NCBI GenBank assembly: GCA_964364175.1
Contig: CAYILR010000059.1
Coordinates: forward strand, 1 to 18,399
Source of the DNA: CAYILR01 sp964364175
GTDB lineage: Bacteria > Bdellovibrionota > UBA1018
Direction: 5' to 3'
Length of the DNA stretch: 18,399 nt
Positions 13,364 through 18,399 of this stretch are shown here, one piece after another (the first letter of the stretch is position 1; each line of letters opens with the position of its first letter). Below the pieces are notes generated by a model. The model searched no databases and had not been told where the DNA came from. It saw only the letters and a list, made by a program, of their open reading frames with translations. Position numbers and translations under genes: made by a program.

Positions 13364-14834
13364 CTTTTAAACCCAGGCGCTTACGCATTTGACTGAAGTC
13401 GGGTTTGAAAAGTTGCGTAGAACGCGCATCGCTTCTCTCGTAGTCGATCAGGAGTGCTTCGAGCATTTCTCGGCCATCGGGATCTTTCGCGGCTTGAAGG
13501 GGAGTTTTACCCCCGAGTGCTGGAATTTTTTTTTGAAACCAGGTCTCCCAGTGTTTTTCTGTCATCTTTTTCAGTTGGGCTTGGATTTCAGGATGACTCA
13601 TCATTTCTTCCTGTTCCTGATTGCGCTTGGTCTCTTGCATAGGATCGCGATTCGCTTCTTTTTCTCGCATCATCGATTCGGGAGATTGAAGCACGGTGTT
13701 TTTGTAGGTCGCGTGCCCCTTGAGTCTTTTTTCCACTTCCTTGCGAATGCGCTTGGCGCGTTTTTCGGAGTTGACTTCGATCGTGAGAATTTGACCATGG
13801 ATCATGAGTCTACCCATGACGGTGTTATCCCAACTGGCATGCTGGGCGTTTCCCCGCTTGTGCCAGACGATCGTTACTTTTGTGAGTTTTCCGTCGGGAT
13901 CACGCTCAGCTTCGCTGAGCATTTCTTCTTCAGTTTCGAATAAGGAAAGTTCTTTGAGTTTGTCGAACGCCAATGGGGTGGAGTCGAACGCCAATGGGGT
14001 GGAGTCGATCACATAGGTGATTTGGTGAAACGAAAATTCTTCGCCATCGGTATTGCAAAGTTTTGGAGGTGAAAGAAGTGCTTCCTGAAAATCCAGAAAG
14101 ATTTCCCTGAGTTCAAGATCGTGCTCGCCCAGAAGTTTTTTTGTCAGCTCAACACCTAAACTTTTGCAGTCTTCTCGAAGTTCCTTACGAAGTTCGAGAA
14201 AGATTTGTTTATGAGCAGGAGGAATCATTACCCAGCCTGTTCCACAGAGCATGCCAACGGAGTCAATTTGGATGACTTTTCCATACACGATGTCGCCGAC
14301 CTGAGCGTTTTTAGAACCCAGGCGTTCTGTGACTTCTACCTCGGTTCCAAGAAAAATATCCTTGAGGACAAATCCTTGGCCCGGTTTGACTTCTAAAACA
14401 TCGTGAAAACTGAAAGGAGTCTGGATCGATTCTTCCAAAAAACGACGTTCAAGCACCGTGAGGTAGCCGCCTCGTTGTTTGAGATAATCTGCTGCAATGG
14501 AGGTGTTCTCGGGCGCAGAGTCAAACGTCTCAGTGTCCGTGTCGGGTTCCCAATTGTAGAGGAAAAAAGGCATGAAGAGCTGGATTTGAACTCGGTCGTC
14601 GAGGGAAAATGCGTCTTTGTTTTCCCAAACCCAGAACTCATCCCAAGCTTCTTCGATAGCGAATGGGCCAAAGACTTTTGTTCCATATTCCGTGAGCCGT
14701 TTGGCAAAGTCGTCGTGAATGAGGCCGAGTTGCCGCCAAAGCATACTTCCCGTTTCAATCTTTTCTTCTAAGCAACATTTCTTGAACTTTTTCCCGCTCC
14801 CACAGGGGCAGGGATCGTTTCTGCCAGCTTGCAT
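13332..14834 (-). CDS. SEC-C zinc-motif protein of unknown function
   Basis: From ATG 14834 the protein has 500 residues. The SEC-C zinc motif NDPCPCGSGKKFKKCC sits at the very N-terminus (about 6-21); in SecA this motif binds zinc and partners. The middle is acidic and without a recognisable fold; about 390-440 is Met/Glu/Lys-rich and likely helical; the end contains LGGKTPLQAAKDPDGREMLEALL, a motif I have seen at the C-terminus of other SEC-C proteins. ATG 14834 is chosen because AGGAGG lies 4 nt before it; the frame extends to 14975 only by overlapping the divergent zinc gene. Its 3' end overlaps the initiator gene by 32 nt. A 21-nt tandem duplication at 13962-14003 gives DSTPLAF twice. 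Function unknown. Confidence 0.8.
   Translation of the reverse strand: MQAGRNDPCPCGSGKKFKKCCLEEKIETGSMLWRQLGLIHDDFAKRLTEYGTKVFGPFAIEEAWDEFWVWENKDAFSLDDRVQIQLFMPFFLYNWEPDTDTETFDSAPENTSIAADYLKQRGGYLTVLERRFLEESIQTPFSFHDVLEVKPGQGFVLKDIFLGTEVEVTERLGSKNAQVGDIVYGKVIQIDSVGMLCGTGWVMIPPAHKQIFLELRKELREDCKSLGVELTKKLLGEHDLELREIFLDFQEALLSPPKLCNTDGEEFSFHQITYVIDSTPLAFDSTPLAFDKLKELSLFETEEEMLSEAERDPDGKLTKVTIVWHKRGNAQHASWDNTVMGRLMIHGQILTIEVNSEKRAKRIRKEVEKRLKGHATYKNTVLQSPESMMREKEANRDPMQETKRNQEQEEMMSHPEIQAQLKKMTEKHWETWFQKKIPALGGKTPLQAAKDPDGREMLEALLIDYERSDARSTQLFKPDFSQMRKRLGLKASPYESQDSR
13962..14003. repeat. 21-nt tandem duplication
   Basis: Two exact adjacent copies of a 21-nt unit (13962-13982 and 13983-14003) encode the heptad DSTPLAF twice within the SEC-C protein. 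Identity at every base suggests a recent slippage event. Confidence 0.85.
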
Positions 14835-14866
14835 TGCTCCTCCTGCCAATTCTATGTCTACGCCCG

Positions 14867-15355
14867 ATGTATATAAACAAACGGGGCGAAATTGACAAGA
14901 CAGAGCACCGTTCCAAACACGCAGAAATAAAAAAGGACGGCGTATTTTTGACCTGCCGATTCTGTAGCAAGCCATTTATCCTGTGTAGGAGTTGTTATCG
15001 CGGCCAACGGTACTGCTCCCCAGTGTGTGCTCGGGCAGGATATCTGCGTCGCCGGGGCGAAGCCCGGCGGCGGTACGAGCAAACAGAGGATGGGCGAGAG
15101 AGTCATCGAAAGCGAAGTCAGCGGCTCCGACTTGCCCGTTCGAGAATTCCTTTAAAAATGGCACGCACTTCCGTGCCGCATCCATCTTCCAGCAGGGGCG
15201 TGGCCCCTGTAACTTCCACGACGACCCGCCAGACGAAAGTTGCAAAGGCAAGCGCGTTTGATACGCGTTTTGCCCATTGCGACCTCTGCAGTGGCAGGGT
15301 GAACCGCCTATGGGAGACGCCGCATGAATTTTACTTGGCCAAACGCAAAGACTGA
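14867..15355 (+). CDS. Cysteine-rich zinc protein, recombinase cassette
   Basis: A 162-residue basic protein. Six cysteines (30, 33, 40, 43, 50, 54) in CRFCSKPF...CRSCYRGQRYCSPVC form a likely two-zinc module, followed by an Arg-rich stretch (RRRGEARRRYEQTEDGRESH, RKRSQRLRLARSR) suited to nucleic-acid binding. A Ser/Thr-rich spacer leads to a last CDLC pair. I recall similar CRxCYRGQRYCSxxC proteins next to mobile-element recombinases, but give no family name. ATG 14867 is the first ATG in frame; a later TTG near the first cysteine is possible. It is divergent from the SEC-C gene with 32 nt between starts, and overlaps the next gene by 32 nt. Two GC-rich hairpins lie inside it (15050-15069 and 15193-15209). 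Confidence 0.65.
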   Translation: MYINKRGEIDKTEHRSKHAEIKKDGVFLTCRFCSKPFILCRSCYRGQRYCSPVCARAGYLRRRGEARRRYEQTEDGRESHRKRSQRLRLARSRIPLKMARTSVPHPSSSRGVAPVTSTTTRQTKVAKASAFDTRFAHCDLCSGRVNRLWETPHEFYLAKRKD

Positions 15356-15653
15356 GGAGCGGAAGCTTCTTGACGCTATCGTAATCCTGCTTGGGAACGA
15401 CCCTAGACTTCTAGCTTTTTTGCTCGATCCCGAGTCGCCCAGGCTTCGCAAACGTGCGGGCATTCTCAAGGAAGATTCCTGGAAATTCAGTCACGGCGAT
15501 CAACTTCTCATCCACGCAGCACTCGATTTGTGGAGCGGCAGTGGCCATCTCCAGCTTTGGGAAATGATTGAGGCTTGGGAGGGTGCGAATTGGGAAAACT
15601 TCATTCGTGCCATTCAAGCTCTCGGGCTCGATCACAAAGAGCCCAAGAAATAA
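15324..15653 (+). CDS. Small acidic-aromatic protein, recombinase cassette
   Basis: A 109-residue protein without known catalytic motifs. The central FSHGDQLLIHAALDLWSGSG followed by LQLWEMIEAWEGANWENFIRAIQAL resembles small hypothetical proteins I have seen near mobile genes, with a conserved ALDLWxGSG core. It is rich in Trp and Leu and probably all-helical and cytoplasmic. The start overlaps the zinc gene by 32 nt and its stop is 3 nt before the first recombinase, so it belongs to the same transcript. A role as accessory factor or directionality protein of the recombinases is inferred from position alone. Confidence 0.65.
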   Translation: MNFTWPNAKTEERKLLDAIVILLGNDPRLLAFLLDPESPRLRKRAGILKEDSWKFSHGDQLLIHAALDLWSGSGHLQLWEMIEAWEGANWENFIRAIQALGLDHKEPKK

Positions 15654-15656
15654 CGA

Positions 15657-16724
15657 ATGGGTTATGTCCTCAAGATTGGCGAGGGTCAGATTGGCTTCCG
15701 CATGGCGTCCGATGCGGATGAGCCAGGTAGTCCAGAAGGCCCCGAATGTACGGAAGCCAACCGGTTTCTTCAGACGCTTTGGGCGCGCGCACTTTCGCCA
15801 CACACGATTCGAACTTATGGCTACGGGCTTGTCATACTTTATCGCTGGATGGAGAAAAACAACCGAAGGCTAGTTACGCTGACCGGCAAGGATCTCATGG
15901 AGTGGGTCATCGCCCAGCGCGAACAGGGCAGTAACGCCCACACCATCAATCACCGGCTTCTCACCTGCTATCTGCTGTACCGATTTGTAGTCGGCCAAAA
16001 TATGCCATCCCCGCCCAGCGCAAGCTTTCCCTCGTCGCGAGCAATGCCGAATCAAATTTTTGATCACCGGTTGGGCGTTCTTTTGCTACGGCGGCCAAGC
16101 GGGAATCGCACGCTGCGAGTGAAACCGGTCCACCGACTGATCGAGCCGCTGACTGCAACTCAAGTCAATGCATATCTCGCGGCTGTCACCCAGTATCGCG
16201 ATCTTGCCATCGTTCTATCCATGCTTCTTTGTGGTCTTCGCTCGCGCGAAGTGCTTTTGCTTCGAATTGCCGATATGAATTTAACCGAAGCCAGGCTCAG
16301 TGTTCACGGTAAAGGCAACAAGGAGCGTACGCTACCGTTACCCGAGCCACTCGCCGCTGCAATCCGAAAATACCTGCACCTGGAAAGACCGCCCGAGAGC
16401 AAATCGGACCGCGTCTTTGTCGTCCTCCGAGGCAAACAGCGCGGGAATCCTATAACTGCAGCCGGAATTCGCAGTCTTTTTCGATCGCGTCGGCGCTCAA
16501 AACGGGAACTGAGTACCGCCAATCCCCACCGCTTCCGTCATACCTTCGGAGCAGACATGGCCCGCTCCGGTGTGCGCCTTCCCGTGCTCCAGCGCATGAT
16601 GGGTCATGCAAGCGGGTTGACCACGCTTCGCTACATTCAACTCTCTGTTGACGATATTGTTGAGGAGTACGGTCGAGCCATGGAACGAATCGAGAAACGC
16701 TATGCCGCTAGCTTCTCCACTTAA
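15657..16724 (+). CDS. Tyrosine recombinase/integrase 1
   Basis: A 355-residue site-specific recombinase of the phage-integrase family. A SAM-like core-binding domain spans about 33-120 and the catalytic domain about 160-345. All catalytic residues are visible: R195 (CGLRSREVL), K219 (HGKGNKERT), H291 and R294 (HRFRHTF), H317 (MMGHASG) and nucleophile Y326 (LRYIQ). It should therefore be active. It starts 3 nt after the small protein gene and overlaps the second recombinase by 23 nt. Pairs of unequal tyrosine recombinases in one operon occur in Tn554-like elements, where both act together; here a third recombinase is absent and the pair is joined by the zinc and small proteins. Confidence 0.93.
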   Translation: MGYVLKIGEGQIGFRMASDADEPGSPEGPECTEANRFLQTLWARALSPHTIRTYGYGLVILYRWMEKNNRRLVTLTGKDLMEWVIAQREQGSNAHTINHRLLTCYLLYRFVVGQNMPSPPSASFPSSRAMPNQIFDHRLGVLLLRRPSGNRTLRVKPVHRLIEPLTATQVNAYLAAVTQYRDLAIVLSMLLCGLRSREVLLLRIADMNLTEARLSVHGKGNKERTLPLPEPLAAAIRKYLHLERPPESKSDRVFVVLRGKQRGNPITAAGIRSLFRSRRRSKRELSTANPHRFRHTFGADMARSGVRLPVLQRMMGHASGLTTLRYIQLSVDDIVEEYGRAMERIEKRYAASFST

Positions 16725-18237
16725 ACTCCCGCCGTTGGTGCAGAAATATTATGATGCTCACTGTGAGCATTGGCAGTCAGGCTGGAGAAAATTCGTGCGT
16801 CGATATCTGCGACAGTTCGAAGAACGGTGCCGCGAACAGGGAATCGAGCCGCATGAAATCCAACTCTCCGATGTTACAGATTACGCTCACGCGTGCATCA
16901 GCCAAAAAAGTAGGGAGCGTCGGTTCGGCATAGTCCGTGCTTACCTCATCTGGTGCGCACGGCACTATCCAGCGTGCGCGCCAGCCCCACACAAGCTCTT
17001 TCCAGAATTCATGGAGGGTTCTCGAAGAATTCTACCGCCCATCGCCGAGCAGTACCTTGCGATGCGGTTACCCGGATGGAAATATCAAGAAACTTCGTTT
17101 CGGGTCCGTAGGGCGCTGTGGCAGTTGCACGGTTGGCTCGTGGCACGGGATCTCCGTCTTGCCGATCTGAGCCGAGACCGCCTTGTTGCGTTTTTATCAG
17201 GACTCGAAGGAATCGAGTCCTATCGGCAACTGTATTTGCGTAGATCCATTGGGCAATACCTGCATTGGCTTTCCGAGCACAGTGAAATCCCTCCCTTCCA
17301 GCTCGCAGGCGTTGTACCCGTTCCGTGGTACCAGCGCAAAAAAACGATCAGCGCGGGCGGAATTGCGTACCTCAATTTCCTGCCAGCCGTCGTGAAAGAG
17401 GGAACAAAAAGATGCCACCAGACTGGTGTTTCACGCTTCTTTTCGTTTCTCCAAAAAAATGGGGTCGAGGAAAAGGGTCTGAATCGCACGCATATCGACT
17501 TATGGCTGCGGAGCCTCGCTGACGATGGGCTCGCCGCCTCGACTCGGCACCACTATATCCAAAAAGTTCGTCACTACCTCCATTGGCAGTACGATCGGGG
17601 CGAACTCAAGATGGCGCCCGAGCGCCTTCTTTCGGCAGCCGATTTGCCTAAAAAGCCCAGGCTTCTTCCACGACCGTATCCGCCCGATATTGACGCTGAG
17701 ATTCAGCGACGTCTAAAAAATTCTGGCAAGCTCATGGATCAGGCAATTCTTTTACTCCGGCACACTGGAATTCGTTCGAACGAACTTTGGTTGCTACCGG
17801 ACCATTGCGTGCAGGAAGATCATGCTGGCAATTCATTCTTAAAAGTGCCAGTTGGAAAAATGAATAGCGAGCGACTTGTGCCACTTGATGCCGAAACCCT
17901 CGCGCTGATTGCAAATATTCGTTTATTATCAATGGCCGCTCGCCGTGATTCCGATCCCAAATCGGATGCTCCACTTCGCCTCGTCCAAGGTCCTGTGAAA
18001 AATCCGGCATTTTATTACATCCTGAAAACAGAGTTTCTCTCCATCACTCAAGGTTTGTCGAGCACCGAATCTATGGAACTCCATCGTTTGCGGCACACCT
18101 ACGCCACTGAGCTTCTTAGCGCGGGCATGAGTCTCTACGGTGTGATGAATATTTTGGGCCATCGAACCATAACAACGACACTCGTATATGCAAGTGTCGT
18201 GCGTTTGGCATATGAGCAACTCCTGTGCCAGTTGTAA
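16702..18237 (+). CDS. Tyrosine recombinase/integrase 2 (long N-terminus)
   Basis: A 511-residue recombinase from ATG 16702; the frame opens earlier at a TTG (16648), but that would increase the overlap with recombinase 1 to 77 nt. The N-terminal 300 residues contain about three core-binding-like helical segments (about 15-90, 130-190 and 228-300), more than usual. The catalytic domain has R358 (HTGIRSNEL), K386 (VGKMNSERLVPL), H461 and R464 (HRLRHTYATELL), H487 (ILGHRT) and Y496 (LVYASV), so it looks active. The enlarged N-terminus may contact extra sequence at the recombination site. Transcription is probably shared with recombinase 1. Confidence 0.92.
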   Translation: MPLASPLKLPPLVQKYYDAHCEHWQSGWRKFVRRYLRQFEERCREQGIEPHEIQLSDVTDYAHACISQKSRERRFGIVRAYLIWCARHYPACAPAPHKLFPEFMEGSRRILPPIAEQYLAMRLPGWKYQETSFRVRRALWQLHGWLVARDLRLADLSRDRLVAFLSGLEGIESYRQLYLRRSIGQYLHWLSEHSEIPPFQLAGVVPVPWYQRKKTISAGGIAYLNFLPAVVKEGTKRCHQTGVSRFFSFLQKNGVEEKGLNRTHIDLWLRSLADDGLAASTRHHYIQKVRHYLHWQYDRGELKMAPERLLSAADLPKKPRLLPRPYPPDIDAEIQRRLKNSGKLMDQAILLLRHTGIRSNELWLLPDHCVQEDHAGNSFLKVPVGKMNSERLVPLDAETLALIANIRLLSMAARRDSDPKSDAPLRLVQGPVKNPAFYYILKTEFLSITQGLSSTESMELHRLRHTYATELLSAGMSLYGVMNILGHRTITTTLVYASVVRLAYEQLLCQL

Positions 18238-18335
18238 TGAACTTGAAATGGGTGATCTTAGGAATACGGGAAGGAGAATGTGGGGAAATCCCGAAGAGAG
18301 TGTTGGAAAAAACCTGATATCTAGGTTCCGTTCAA

Positions 18336-18399
18336 TTAGGTAATGTGAATCACACCAGGCGGCGGATTTTGAGCAAGGGCGGTCATGATTTTTGGAATC
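18336..18399 (-). CDS. Possible 3' end of a minus-strand gene
   Basis: On the minus strand the frame is open from the window edge to TAA at 18338-18336 and would encode a C-terminus ending NPPPGVIHIT. About 20 codons are too few to decide. The interval 18238-18335 holds no other feature that I can see and may contain the end of the recombinase element. Confidence 0.2.
   Translation of the reverse strand, partial: IPKIMTALAQNPPPGVIHIT

Noticed and set aside
13983..14003. Iteron or binding array in the SEC-C gene
   Set aside because: There are only two exact copies, in frame with the protein; replication slippage explains it.
15657..18237. Recombinase-in-trio element
   Set aside because: Only two tyrosine recombinases are present; the preceding small gene has no recombinase motif.
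10130..18399. Second copy of the tRNA-Gln 3' end as attR
   Set aside because: I found no repeat of CTAGCACCCCAGCCA downstream in the window; integration at the tRNA stays a hypothesis.

Overview
The window looks like a Gram-negative, proteobacteria-type chromosome carrying an inserted plasmid-like or integrative segment. The clues are an FtsH protease, a cardiolipin-synthase-type PLD protein, soluble PAS histidine kinases, an NtrC-type sigma-54 activator with several good sigma-54 promoters, and a host-attachment family protein. Gene content feels closest to deltaproteobacteria or Bdellovibrionota, but this is a guess; the sequence does not fix a taxon.

Region 1 (about 1-9950) is a signalling and stress region. 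It holds a host-attachment family protein, a beta-CASP metallo-beta-lactamase ribonuclease, and a convergent ftsH. Next comes a four-gene minus-strand operon: PAS histidine kinase, Rcp1-like response regulator, receiver-kinase hybrid, and ClsB-like PLD. Divergent from that operon is an NtrC-family activator, followed by a small two-helix membrane protein. Four sigma-54 (-24/-12) promoters with exact 12-nt element spacing precede the ribonuclease, ftsH, the activator and the small membrane gene. Next to each lies a 15-bp palindrome related to GAGACAAWTTGTCTC, in three cases centred 62-75 nt upstream of the predicted transcription start. I infer that the palindrome is the enhancer of the locally encoded activator, so the cluster would be a self-contained sigma-54 regulon joining RNA turnover, membrane proteolysis, a small membrane protein and autoregulation.

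Region 2 (about 9951-10440) holds nested hairpins, a tRNA-Gln(TTG) gene, and a short leader-like transcript candidate. The leader has a perfect hairpin, a strong Shine-Dalgarno, a six-codon ORF and a Rho-independent terminator.

Region 3 (about 10440-13363) is a translationally coupled operon of parA and two winged-helix proteins, and is the most striking part. The first winged-helix gene contains an 18-nt-period array (13 + 5 units of ACCNNGGTTG) inside its own coding sequence. Silent positions are conserved there, so selection acts on the DNA. The second, phage O-like gene contains 22-bp-spaced CCTCA palindromic repeats followed by an A+T-rich stretch in its inter-domain linker, the same layout as the lambda origin inside gene O. 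I propose an embedded centromere-like array and an embedded replication origin.

Region 4 (13332-18237) is a SEC-C zinc-motif protein on the minus strand, then a divergent, overlapping four-gene cassette: a cysteine-rich zinc protein, a small protein and two tyrosine recombinases. This is probably the mobility module. The last 162 nt carry no complete gene, only a possible C-terminal end of a minus-strand gene.
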